Source of the DNA: a virus | DNA length: 20,821 bases | Reading direction: 5' to 3' (one strand) | IMG/VR virus record: IMGVR_UViG_3300010885_034643 | Coordinates: 1 to 20,821 of that record | Shown here: positions 7,306 to 15,639 of the stretch, piece by piece | How the letters are laid out: each line of letters begins with the position of its first letter | Numbering within the stretch: the first letter of the stretch is position 1 | Translations under genes and position numbers: made by a program | Notes under the pieces: generated by a model | Databases searched by the model: none | The model's input: only the letters and a program-made list of their open reading frames with translations | What the model was told of the DNA's origin: nothing

Positions 7306-7862
7306 TACCAGCTTTCTTGTGTTCCTTCGTCATTCTCAAGACCGTTTTTGGGTTCGTTTCCTCCGGTTAGCGGCGAAAAATTCCACCATAGTACCAAGTC
7401 GAAGGACACGTCAGTTCTTAGTGGATGTACGTCACTACCTTCCCCGACATACCTGTCGCTATGCTTTATATTCAGATTTCTCATGAAGAAAGTCGTTTCG
7501 CCATCACCGCCCATATTCCAAAATTTAGCCAAAATCGCAGCCTTTTCATTAGAAAATAATTCTTTTAAATTAAAGTAATATGATCTGAAATATTGCACAG
7601 CTCTCCTAACAGATCCAACTGTCCACAAATCACCGTCCACAATATAGCTAGTCTCTATAGAATAATATCTCTCATTTGGCCCAGCATATGTAAAGGCAGG
7701 ATAGATTCCGATAATTTTCGCGCCCTCATCTCTGAAATCACCAGACATTGAATTAGCAGTGATTTTAGGTGGAAACTGGAACTCCTGCTGAGGACCTTCT
7801 GGCCACTTCAATACAAAAGATGATGCTAGCTCAAGATCTTGTGATGCATATCGCATTGCCAT
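7302..7862 (-). CDS. Probable tail-tube cap/baseplate initiator (gp48/gp54-type position)
   Basis: 186 residues. Residues about 25-95 run FQFPPKITANSMSGDF, then FTYAGPNERYYSIETSYIVDG and VRRAVQYFRSYYF. This Gly-Pro-x-x-Arg-Tyr strand followed by a helix ending in an FR motif resembles tube-initiator and tube-cap proteins of contractile tails (T4 gp48/gp54 and relatives). That match is by pattern only. The C-terminal tail is acidic and flexible (NEPKNGLENDEGTQESWY). The start is one base after the tape-measure stop and the gene overlaps gp53, the usual location for a protein joining tube to baseplate. It could instead be another baseplate structural protein. Confidence 0.55.
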   Translation of the reverse strand: MAMRYASQDLELASSFVLKWPEGPQQEFQFPPKITANSMSGDFRDEGAKIIGIYPAFTYAGPNERYYSIETSYIVDGDLWTVGSVRRAVQYFRSYYFNLKELFSNEKAAILAKFWNMGGDGETTFFMRNLNIKHSDRYVGEGSDVHPLRTDVSFDLVLWWNFSPLTGGNEPKNGLENDEGTQESWY

Positions 7863-7863
7863 G

Positions 7864-10800
7864 TTAGCTCACCCATGCGTTGTAACTGGTGGAGACACTT
7901 TGACGGTTTCTCAGCTCGATTAATTGCTCATCCATTAAACTGATCATTTTGTCACCTAAGATGCTGCTTTGTTTCTTCATCTCTGATAACTCGTAAAGCA
8001 TAGCAGCTAGAACGTCTTTCTCTCCAGAATTCTGAGAATCTGTCGTACCACCCTCAGTTCTGGTGGTCGTCTTAACATTCTTTATTGGCTCAGCTGCAGC
8101 ACCTAACTTAGGAGATAAGAAGCCAGCTAATATGGCTTTAAAAGGATTTGACGACAAGTCGAAGATAGCTGTGTTCAGCCTCTCTACTGAAGCTGTTATC
8201 CTGTCAATCGGGTCTATTATCAAACTAGCGGAATCAGTAAGACTCGTACTCCCCTCTGCCAACACCTGCGATAGTTGGCCAATAATGCTGGAGTCTACCG
8301 ACCCAAGGCTAGTGAACGCTGCAAATCCGGCAGTAATAGAGTCACCGGCACTCTTTAATGCATCACCTATAGCACTCAGCACAAGAGACTGTTGAAGCAT
8401 TACATTCAAGTCGAACGCATTGAGGAAGCCATCCAATGCCGTTAGTACGCTCCTGCTCGTCACTACGGCTTCAGCCGCCCCAGCTATATCAGCAACAGCA
8501 GCGACCATGATCTTGCTGCCCTCTGATATATCAGTCATTAACTTTCTGTATTTCTCTCCGAATTCGACTGGCACATTAGTCGCTGACAAGACACCCATGT
8601 CGCCGCTTATCTTATTGACATCAAGTTCAGTATCGCCACCAAGGCCAAACCATCCAGCTATTGTTTTTGCTGCACTAGCTATTAGCTTTGTCACTGGGTT
8701 ATTCATAAATCCTTCATATAATCCACTTATGATATTACCACCTATTTCCATCATTTTAGTTGATGGTGAAGCGATACCAAACATGCTCAAGATTCTGCCA
8801 GCTGTATTGTCCCAAATCCACTGGCCAATATCAGCAAGACCATTGATAACACTCTTAACACCCTCGATAAGACCATATATCATATTCATACCAAGATCAG
8901 CCATAACAGTGGACGGCGAAGCAACACCCAATAATCTGACAAGCCTTCCGAAGGTATTATCATATATCCAATAACCTATATCTATTAATTTAGATAATCC
9001 CCATTTTATGCCCATAACGAGCCCTTCAATGAGCGCAACCCCAAGATCAGTGAATGCTTTTCCTAGACCATATGCCAAGTCAGTTGTCCACTTCCAAATA
9101 TTTTTCTCAATGTACTCTATCGAACTCCACCAAAAATTAACGATATCAGCAAAAGAAAGTTTTGAGACGTCAGAGAAAAAATTCGAAATAGCCCTATAAA
9201 CCCTATCAAACGCATCACTTATGCCATTTATCACCCATTGTACAGTCTCAAAACTCATAAGCCAATCATATATTAGACCAAGACCTTCGATAAAAGGAGA
9301 GACCAATTCATCAATTATCCATGACATCCATTCATAAACTTTGGTTAAAACAACCACAAAAGCTTTAAAAGCGATATTAGCCAAATAAAATATCACTTTA
9401 GCGATCTCCATAAATCCAATAACCATTCTCTTAACAATCAAGTACACTGGGACAATCACAACAGTAAGTGCAATCATAATAACCTTAGCCAAAGTCTTGA
9501 ACGCTGTCCATAAAGCATCCACGACCTTACAAGCAGCGTTAAAACCGACCATAATATACCCACCAAGTACCTTTAGCCCACCATACACATAATCAACCAC
9601 ACTGCGCACCGACTCAAACCGCTCATATAGCTTATAAACAGCAGCAGCAGCAAGAATTAACCATCCTATAGGTCCAAAAAGAATACCAAGAGAAATAGCA
9701 AGCGCAGCCACAGCAACATCCATAATCTTCAAGTTGCTCACGAACTGCTTAATGGCCGGAATGATCTTATCAATAATGAACCTTACAAAAGTCAGACTCT
9801 CAGCCCATTTGATCAGCAGTTTTACCTGCTCCAAAACCTCCTGCCCATACGTGACCAGATAAGTCCCGAACACTTTTAACTTGTCATAAAGATACTGAAC
9901 TGCATCCCCAACACTGTCGAACTTATAATAAAGAATAGTAAGAACAGCAACCACCGCTATGACCACCAAGACATATGGGCTTAATAATGCGCTACCAAAA
10001 GCTAACGCCGCATTAAAAGCACCCAATGCAATAGTACTCAGACTTGTAGCCCCTGTAAAGATACCCATCACTGCACTAGCGGCACTAACTATAACGTTTC
10101 TAACGAGGATGGCTCTATTGTACAAAGCTGTCCTTATCGTAGCTAAACGTTCCGTTAATCCTAGCTTCTCCAAAGATGCCTTAAACGCGTAGACACTAAT
10201 CGCAGCTGAAATTAAAACGCTTACCAGAGAAAGTAGAGCGCCACCAGCCAGAACCAGCCCCGCCACAAAAATCCGGACCATCTTGGCTGTGACACCATTG
10301 CTTTCGCCAAATTTTCTTAATTGGTTTCCTAACCTCTCGACCACAGCAGTGATCGGTTTTAACACAAAACTTACAGCTTGGAATATATCATAAAGACCTT
10401 TGCCAAGAACACCATTAAGCAATCCAAAGAAAGCGTTAATCCTAGTTCTAAGCATGCCGATTTGGCCGGTCAAAGTCCCCATTGATTCTGTAAAATCGCT
10501 AGCAGCCTGCTTGGCCTGCTTGACCTTCATAAAATCTTCAACTGCTTTTAAATCGTTCTTATTTAGTTTTCCAGATTTCGCAGCCTTATCTAATTCAGCG
10601 TTCAGTCTCAATTGCGCGTTAACTTGCTTTTCCGTTATGCCAGTCATGCTGGCAACAGCTTTCATTTGCGCTTTGACACGAAAAGCTTCCATGGGATCGT
10701 TTTTAGCTTTTTCTAAATCCTCTAGCGTCAGCCCAGCAGTCTTGGCCGCTTTAGCAATGAGCATAGGCATAGCAGTTAATCTATCTTCCGGCGTTTTCAG

Positions 10801-11937
10801 CGTTAAGCCTAATTGCTTTGCAAATGAGTCAAATAATACCATCTTTTGAGGGTCTAAAGCCACTTTTAGTGACGCGGCCATTTCATCAGCATCAGCGCCT
10901 ATACTCTTAGCAAAACCCTTAAAAATAAGCTGAGACTGTTTAAATATTTCCATCGATGTGACAAGGTTGCCATTGGAATCCCTTGTACGCCCAGCAAGTT
11001 TACCAAAAGATATCTCTAAATCAACGACCGATACAGATGTATCATTTAAAACACTTGCTACATCTTCCGAATTGAGCCCATACTTCCTCATAGCATCAGC
11101 GCTATAACCCATTATACGGTTAAATGATTGAGTATCACCGCCAGCGAATCTGTTTTGTCTGCTGAATTCTGCTAACTGTGTGATACCGACACCAAGATAC
11201 TGATTGGCCTTTAAAATAGAGTCACCAAGTTCGACCATCTGTTCCTTCGGCATCGCCAAATTACCCAGCGCCTGAACTACTTCATATGCCTTCTCAGATG
11301 CAAGGCCAGTGGATAATGCTAATTGCCTTGAAGTGGCGACCAAGCCAGTTTGAGTGTCATATAGCCTAAAATTCGTAGTCACGAAATTCTGAGTCGCTTT
11401 ATCGGAATCTACAATATTTCTTAAAATTAACAGACCGACTTGGCGGAACCCATCAAAAGCAGCTCGTAGACGCATAGCGCCTTCAATCTGATCATCGATA
11501 GCTTCAACAGCCGATTTTAGATTAGAATTTACTTCTTTTGATATATCAACGTCATTCTGTAAGAGTTTATTCTGCTCTAAGTGGCCCTTGTTTTTAGACT
11601 TTACAGCGTCGTTTAAAATTACAGCTTCTTTGTTAATATCCTTAAATGTTTTTAAGTCTTTTTCTTCTAGCGATATGGGTTTTGACGTTTTCGCGATTTG
11701 GAGGTCTTTGGTCTGTTTACCGAATAGCGAAAATATCTTGTTAACATCTTTAAAAGTAGTCAGACTGTTGCTGCCCAAGTTTGCAATAGTACCAACAGCT
11801 TTTTTAACGCTACTAGAAACTGTTCCTTCTAAATTTATAAACTTCTTTGATATATCGTCAATCGCGTTATCAGCCAAACCGCGTTCAAGATTGAGTTGCA
11901 TTGTCAATGCAGCTACTGTCGGGTCAATCTCAGGCAT
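7864..11937 (-). CDS. Tape-measure protein
   Basis: 1357 residues, the longest gene here. It sets tail length and occupies the tube lumen. The N-terminal 160 residues are helical and coiled-coil-like. Residues about 180-450 resemble the tape-measure globular region (LALSTGLASEKAYEVVQAL, AEFSRQNRFAGG). From about 550 to 880 there are several hydrophobic segments (for example 556-585, 653-671, 741-767, 815-836) able to span or insert in membranes. Residues 981-1030 and 1031-1080 are a 50-residue tandem repeat built on DIGxWIxDNTxGR and GxASPSTxM, a motif common in tape measures. A second pair near 669-696 and 769-796 shares YxxFxSVxxxVxYxYxxLKVxGxY. AGGAG precedes ATG 11937 by nine bases. The C-terminus is helical. 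Confidence 0.92.
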   Translation of the reverse strand: MPEIDPTVAALTMQLNLERGLADNAIDDISKKFINLEGTVSSSVKKAVGTIANLGSNSLTTFKDVNKIFSLFGKQTKDLQIAKTSKPISLEEKDLKTFKDINKEAVILNDAVKSKNKGHLEQNKLLQNDVDISKEVNSNLKSAVEAIDDQIEGAMRLRAAFDGFRQVGLLILRNIVDSDKATQNFVTTNFRLYDTQTGLVATSRQLALSTGLASEKAYEVVQALGNLAMPKEQMVELGDSILKANQYLGVGITQLAEFSRQNRFAGGDTQSFNRIMGYSADAMRKYGLNSEDVASVLNDTSVSVVDLEISFGKLAGRTRDSNGNLVTSMEIFKQSQLIFKGFAKSIGADADEMAASLKVALDPQKMVLFDSFAKQLGLTLKTPEDRLTAMPMLIAKAAKTAGLTLEDLEKAKNDPMEAFRVKAQMKAVASMTGITEKQVNAQLRLNAELDKAAKSGKLNKNDLKAVEDFMKVKQAKQAASDFTESMGTLTGQIGMLRTRINAFFGLLNGVLGKGLYDIFQAVSFVLKPITAVVERLGNQLRKFGESNGVTAKMVRIFVAGLVLAGGALLSLVSVLISAAISVYAFKASLEKLGLTERLATIRTALYNRAILVRNVIVSAASAVMGIFTGATSLSTIALGAFNAALAFGSALLSPYVLVVIAVVAVLTILYYKFDSVGDAVQYLYDKLKVFGTYLVTYGQEVLEQVKLLIKWAESLTFVRFIIDKIIPAIKQFVSNLKIMDVAVAALAISLGILFGPIGWLILAAAAVYKLYERFESVRSVVDYVYGGLKVLGGYIMVGFNAACKVVDALWTAFKTLAKVIMIALTVVIVPVYLIVKRMVIGFMEIAKVIFYLANIAFKAFVVVLTKVYEWMSWIIDELVSPFIEGLGLIYDWLMSFETVQWVINGISDAFDRVYRAISNFFSDVSKLSFADIVNFWWSSIEYIEKNIWKWTTDLAYGLGKAFTDLGVALIEGLVMGIKWGLSKLIDIGYWIYDNTFGRLVRLLGVASPSTVMADLGMNMIYGLIEGVKSVINGLADIGQWIWDNTAGRILSMFGIASPSTKMMEIGGNIISGLYEGFMNNPVTKLIASAAKTIAGWFGLGGDTELDVNKISGDMGVLSATNVPVEFGEKYRKLMTDISEGSKIMVAAVADIAGAAEAVVTSRSVLTALDGFLNAFDLNVMLQQSLVLSAIGDALKSAGDSITAGFAAFTSLGSVDSSIIGQLSQVLAEGSTSLTDSASLIIDPIDRITASVERLNTAIFDLSSNPFKAILAGFLSPKLGAAAEPIKNVKTTTRTEGGTTDSQNSGEKDVLAAMLYELSEMKKQSSILGDKMISLMDEQLIELRNRQSVSTSYNAWVS

Positions 11938-11991
11938 ATCTACAGTCTCCTAATAATATATTTAAGCTTGAATCATCATCTTGCCAGACTT

Positions 11992-13311
11992 TCAGAACAC
12001 GGGAGGACCGGCTTTGACAGCACTAGCATCCTGGTCAGGCCGACTGATGAAGAGCTCCGTATACCACTTTCCAGCGTAGAGTTTTTGTCGGAACCCATAC
12101 ACAGTCCAATAACCATACATCCAATATTCAGTATCGTCATCGCTCCTGGAAATAGTCCGCTGCCAGTTCATGAAGATAACATCAGTGCCAAGACCATATG
12201 TGTCAATGTATTCACCGTGGCCCATCACTTTGACTCTCATTTTTACAACGGAGTAAAGCATATTCAGATATTGATTTTTACCACGACCATCAATGTAATC
12301 ACGGTAATCAAGCCCTAAATCACCAGAAGTGTAATACTCTGGTATTGGCATCACATGAGTACCACCGTATATTGGAGGACCATCGGGTGGCCCATCTAGC
12401 GGCTTTTTAAAACTATGGTCGACTTCTATAACTGGAATAATTTTCTGGGTGGTAGTTGCGTCTTTTGCTACTGTATAGACTTCTTTAGGATCTGTGATCT
12501 TATCAATATATTCACCGGTCGTAGCACTCGTACCGTATGAAAATATCTTCACAGCCGCAAGTTTGAGAGCATTATTGGTCTCTGTGACCGCTTCCATGAC
12601 CATCTCGTATTTTTCATCAGTCTGCCTCTTGTAAAAACCACGCAGTCTTGGTTTGATACTACCTTGGTCACTGATCTTTAATTTCTTCCCATCCACTTGT
12701 ACTATCCAGTTGGTCATTGTTTTATTCAGAGGCACAGACCATTCGAGGAGAGACATTATAAAGGTCTTTGCATCCTGCCTCATCATGTAGTGGCGGTTTG
12801 CTTCGCTGTCTTTGGTCTTGTCGATTTCTAATTTTATCTCTGGTGCGTATTTCTTAACGACTTGCTGAATTACTTGATCAACTCTGCCTTTGTATGATTT
12901 CCCGCTGGCATCTCCGAGATTCAAGTAGTAAGACGCTGGATCTATAGCTACGACTTTACAGTATATCCTATCATCTACAGGAGTAGTAAACTCAAAGTGG
13001 GTTATAATAGCTTCTTGTACTTTACTCATTTCTTCTGGGACACGCCAAGAATCTCCCGGTCCAGACCTGAATCTAAAATAGACATAAATCGGCTCTTTGC
13101 GAGCTGATTGCATATATTCAGTCTTTTGAAAATTCGACAACAATCTTTGCTCTGGGTCTGAGATGTTAGCTTCTAGAACGTACCCAGAGTTCATCATCCC
13201 CATCATTTCCATATTATTAACCGCGAACCCCCAATCTATGTTATCCGGATCGTTGCTAAATTTAAGATATACCGTTGGCATCGCTGCTGAATAAGGAACT
13301 GGTGCGGCCAT
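11992..13311 (-). CDS. Baseplate hub protein, gp27-like
   Basis: 439 residues. The N-terminal half contains beta-rich sequence with VLEANISDPEQRLL, then PIYVYFRFRSG and the pair TTPVDDRIYCKVVAIDPASYYL and YKGRVDQVIQQVVKKYAP. The last, a helix after a Gly-Arg pair, is a common trait of gp27/gpD-type hub proteins that form the trimeric ring around the spike. A second domain follows with SLLEWSVPLNKTMTNWIVQVDG. The C-terminus is rich in Tyr and Trp strands (EYWMYGYWTVYGFRQ). It lies just upstream of the tape measure, where hub genes commonly sit. AAGGTG is ten bases upstream of ATG 13311. The start codon overlaps that of the divergent plus-strand gene at 13310 within CCATGG. The fold assignment is by pattern and context. 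Confidence 0.6.
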   Translation of the reverse strand: MAAPVPYSAAMPTVYLKFSNDPDNIDWGFAVNNMEMMGMMNSGYVLEANISDPEQRLLSNFQKTEYMQSARKEPIYVYFRFRSGPGDSWRVPEEMSKVQEAIITHFEFTTPVDDRIYCKVVAIDPASYYLNLGDASGKSYKGRVDQVIQQVVKKYAPEIKLEIDKTKDSEANRHYMMRQDAKTFIMSLLEWSVPLNKTMTNWIVQVDGKKLKISDQGSIKPRLRGFYKRQTDEKYEMVMEAVTETNNALKLAAVKIFSYGTSATTGEYIDKITDPKEVYTVAKDATTTQKIIPVIEVDHSFKKPLDGPPDGPPIYGGTHVMPIPEYYTSGDLGLDYRDYIDGRGKNQYLNMLYSVVKMRVKVMGHGEYIDTYGLGTDVIFMNWQRTISRSDDDTEYWMYGYWTVYGFRQKLYAGKWYTELFISRPDQDASAVKAGPPVF

Positions 13312-13585
13312 GGAATTATTACACCTTAGATCGAATAGGGATCAAGTAGTTTTCCTATATTTATGCTTTAACGATTCAGCAACCAAAACATACGGACTAA
13401 AATCAGAGAAAGTGCCAGAAGATGAAGCTGATAAAATAAAACAATCATATGGCACATTAAGGAATATGAAAAAAGAATCACATATACTATGGCTTAAAGA
13501 AAACGCACCAATAGCTTATAAGCAAGCATATAGAGAACTAGACCTAGCTTCTTATACGCTTCTTGGAAGATATCAACTCAGATAA
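13310..13585 (+). CDS. Small plus-strand protein of unknown function (91 aa) nested in the minus-strand series
   Basis: 91 residues with mixed charge and mostly helical prediction: YLCFNDSATKTYGLKSEKV, then EDEADKIKQSYGTLRNMKK and ENAPIAYKQAYRELDLASY. No signal peptide, membrane segment or known motif is seen. Codons are A-rich and look protein-coding, and the 232-base gap it fills has no minus-strand frame. ATG 13310 overlaps the divergent hub-gene start by two bases. A possible AAGGA lies twelve bases upstream, which is far. The 3' end overlaps the converging primase gene by 42 bases. No function is assigned. The position inside a late operon suggests an independently expressed insertion (moron-like) or an antisense-regulating gene, as inference. 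Confidence 0.6.
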   Translation: MELLHLRSNRDQVVFLYLCFNDSATKTYGLKSEKVPEDEADKIKQSYGTLRNMKKESHILWLKENAPIAYKQAYRELDLASYTLLGRYQLR

Positions 13586-14599
13586 TTTTATGATCTCAGT
13601 AATGCTGATCTTTTTAATGTTCTTTTCGAATATGTTTCTGATCTGAGATTTTGTATGTCCATGCTTTTCATATAGCTCATTCCAATCTGTCTTATCGGCT
13701 TCGCTCGCTGGAGGGATCGAATAAAAGATCGGAAAATTTAAGCTTGCCAATAGGTGGTAGTTCTGGATGATACTTTTTATGCCAGCCGCATCACTGTCTG
13801 GGGCTAGAATAATACCTTTCTTGGGATTCAATATTCTTATCTTGATCAGCTGATCTGGAGTTAGTGCAGCCCCTCCGGACGCCAAGGTCTGCTCTCCTAG
13901 AGTGTGCTTATCGAAAATAGCCTCTGTGATGATGATATAACCGTTCATTTCTATATCATCAAAACCATATAAAAACTGGCCTTTGGATGCCGAGACTTTG
14001 CCGATCGTTTCGCCTTTATTATTCGTGATGTTCGGATTAGGGAAGGAGAAGCGTTTATTTAAATATGATCGGCTTTGCCAGTATACGACCGTCTCGAATT
14101 CGTAGTATGGCCATATCACTTCGGTTCCAAGAAATCGCAGATCGTTTTTATCGATATCATCGACAGTGTAAGATCTTCTTCCTAGCCATTTTATTAGCAT
14201 CTGGGCGAGTTCTTCATTTTGATAATCTACAAGCTTTTTATTTTCTGGCAGTGTGAGTTCATATTCTACGAATTCTTTTTTGTTATCTGTGTATTCTGCT
14301 TCTGCCCCGTCCAGAAGAATCTTTATAGCTTCTGCTGTGGAGCATTTTTCGTATAAACTAACAAACCTGATGATATTACATGATCTTTTGCCTGTTTTTG
14401 GGTTAGGCTTACCCGCCCAGCTATCGTCTCGCCAGTCGTGACAAACGCCTTTTTCTGGGTTTATGTTAAAATGGTAGCCGGTATCGCCATTCAGCGGGTT
14501 GCATATTATGAATTCTTCGCCTTGGCGACGTTCTCTATATTCGAATTTTTTCTTTATATAAGCTACTATTTTCTTTGGTGGTATTGATATCTTAGACAT
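13544..14599 (-). CDS. DNA primase, Toprim type, atypical zinc site
   Basis: 351 residues. The Toprim core is clear: YIIITEAIFDKHTL with Glu226, and IILAPDSDAAG with Asp268 and Asp270, the metal-binding acidic residues that catalyse primer synthesis. The N-terminal part resembles the CHC2 zinc region of DnaG-type primases (FIICNPLNGDTGYHFNINPE, then KGVCHDW) but keeps only Cys33 and Cys53, with Asn and Trp where His and Cys would be expected, so zinc binding may be lost or altered. It would make RNA primers for the phage replisome. No helicase domain is present. The upstream ribosome-binding site is weak. A replication gene between virion genes is unusual. Confidence 0.82.
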   Translation of the reverse strand: MSKISIPPKKIVAYIKKKFEYRERRQGEEFIICNPLNGDTGYHFNINPEKGVCHDWRDDSWAGKPNPKTGKRSCNIIRFVSLYEKCSTAEAIKILLDGAEAEYTDNKKEFVEYELTLPENKKLVDYQNEELAQMLIKWLGRRSYTVDDIDKNDLRFLGTEVIWPYYEFETVVYWQSRSYLNKRFSFPNPNITNNKGETIGKVSASKGQFLYGFDDIEMNGYIIITEAIFDKHTLGEQTLASGGAALTPDQLIKIRILNPKKGIILAPDSDAAGIKSIIQNYHLLASLNFPIFYSIPPASEADKTDWNELYEKHGHTKSQIRNIFEKNIKKISITEIIKLSELISSKKRIRS

Positions 14600-14612
14600 A
14601 GTTTTTAAATAC

Positions 14613-15437
14613 TTAGGAGACAGTAAAGGTGAATTTTCTGCTCACTCTTGAAGACCCGTCTGGAAGATTTAACTTAATGTTGTACAGGTATGTCCCTTTG
14701 AGGAGAGTCGAAGTATCCAAATCATACGCTACGACATAAGGGTTTGACCTGTAGGCACCTTGTCGTAGACCAATCCTACAGGGCTCATCTACCACCAACT
14801 GCTCGCAAAACCTAGTGGATATGCTTATCGTTGGTTTCAGATAAGGTATCATTGGATTTACTAGGTTAAAATTGTAGTCATAAAGCGGCAGAGGCATGAG
14901 CCCGACTTCCAATGGTCTTTGCTCTGGAGCGTAGAATCTCTGGTCAAGAGGCTCGAACCCGAACCTTATTGTCTGTAATTTATCGGCTGTGAACCAATCA
15001 TCTGGGTATACCCAAAACCGGTGGCATTCTGTCAGTATCTGCGGCGTGAAGGTAGGGTCATTTAAATCGCAGGCCGATGTGACTGTACCGTCTGTGCATG
15101 GTATAATTGGATAATATGACCAGACATCATAATACACTTCTGGTGCTACGAAGTCAGTCGGGATACTGAATGGTAGGTGATATCTGCCAGCTACAACCGT
15201 CGTGCCTAGCGTTTCTTGGCATAATGGTGCTGGATAAAGGTTATCTTCCGGGTCTACTATTGGAATAGTTGCCACTAAGTTATGCGGCGCGACTTGGCCT
15301 TGATATATTTCTACTTTTCTTACTGCGTATGGGTCTGTTAATACGCCATTATTGATGAAGTCTATATTTAAGTCTACGACCTTGCCTTTCCTTGCGGAAA
15401 TGCGTGGGTTCGCGTTAGTTAAATCGTTACAGCTCAT
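14613..15437 (-). CDS. Unrecognised beta-rich protein, probably virion structural (274 aa)
   Basis: 274 residues, beta-rich and aromatic, with seven or more cysteines (PAPLCQETLG, IIPCTDGTVTSACDL, TECHRFWVYPDDW, TRFCEQLVVDEPCR). The first 60 residues (GKVVDLNIDFINNGVLTDPY, VRKVEIYQG) and the last 40 (LLKGTYLYNIKLNLPDG) look like Ig-like strands. No signal peptide is seen. GGAGG lies seven bases before ATG 15437, a strong start. Its neighbours are a gp26-like tail protein and the primase, so a tail or head-decoration role is plausible but unproven. No family is recognised. Confidence 0.7.
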   Translation of the reverse strand: MSCNDLTNANPRISARKGKVVDLNIDFINNGVLTDPYAVRKVEIYQGQVAPHNLVATIPIVDPEDNLYPAPLCQETLGTTVVAGRYHLPFSIPTDFVAPEVYYDVWSYYPIIPCTDGTVTSACDLNDPTFTPQILTECHRFWVYPDDWFTADKLQTIRFGFEPLDQRFYAPEQRPLEVGLMPLPLYDYNFNLVNPMIPYLKPTISISTRFCEQLVVDEPCRIGLRQGAYRSNPYVVAYDLDTSTLLKGTYLYNIKLNLPDGSSRVSRKFTFTVS

Positions 15438-15461
15438 AATATCCTCCGTGATATATTTGTC

Positions 15462-15611
15462 TTATCGCATCTGCTTCTTCTCAGCTTCAGCTTTGTCTTT
15501 TAGCTCTTTATGGATACGATTGAGCATCCATGCTCTATCTTCAGAAACCATCTGGTCTTGTTCAAATAGCGACAGATGCCCATAATACTTGAGCTGGAAC
15601 TGCTGTTCCAT
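15462..15611 (-). CDS. Short frame downstream of the gp26-like gene, likely C-terminal frameshift extension
   Basis: ATG 15611 to TAA 15464-15462 encodes 49 residues (MEQQFQLKYYGHLSLFEQD, then an ERW-like DRAWMLNRIHKEL helix). The same frame is open back to 15717, so it overlaps the end of the upstream gene by 77 bases. The residues before the ATG (QYDRQYEHL) continue the same helical style. The ATG itself has only a weak GAG upstream. Short proteins with an R-W-x-x-x-R-x-x-K-E helix often accompany phage gp26-type and tail-assembly chaperones, either as separate genes or as frameshift products. I favour a ribosomal frameshift at 15655-15663 producing a long form with 64 extra residues. An independent small gene is the alternative. 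Confidence 0.6.
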   Translation of the reverse strand: MEQQFQLKYYGHLSLFEQDQMVSEDRAWMLNRIHKELKDKAEAEKKQMR

Positions 15612-15639
15612 CAGGTGCTCGTATTGCCTGTCATACTGC

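Noticed and set aside
8420-8974. Plus-strand open frame of 184 codons inside the tape measure
   Set aside because: Antisense to a convincing long gene; composition (Pro/Ile/Ser runs) is typical of a mirror frame, with no gene-like start.
10400-10849. Plus-strand open frame of 149 codons inside the tape measure
   Set aside because: Antisense shadow of Ala/Lys-rich coding sequence; no independent support.
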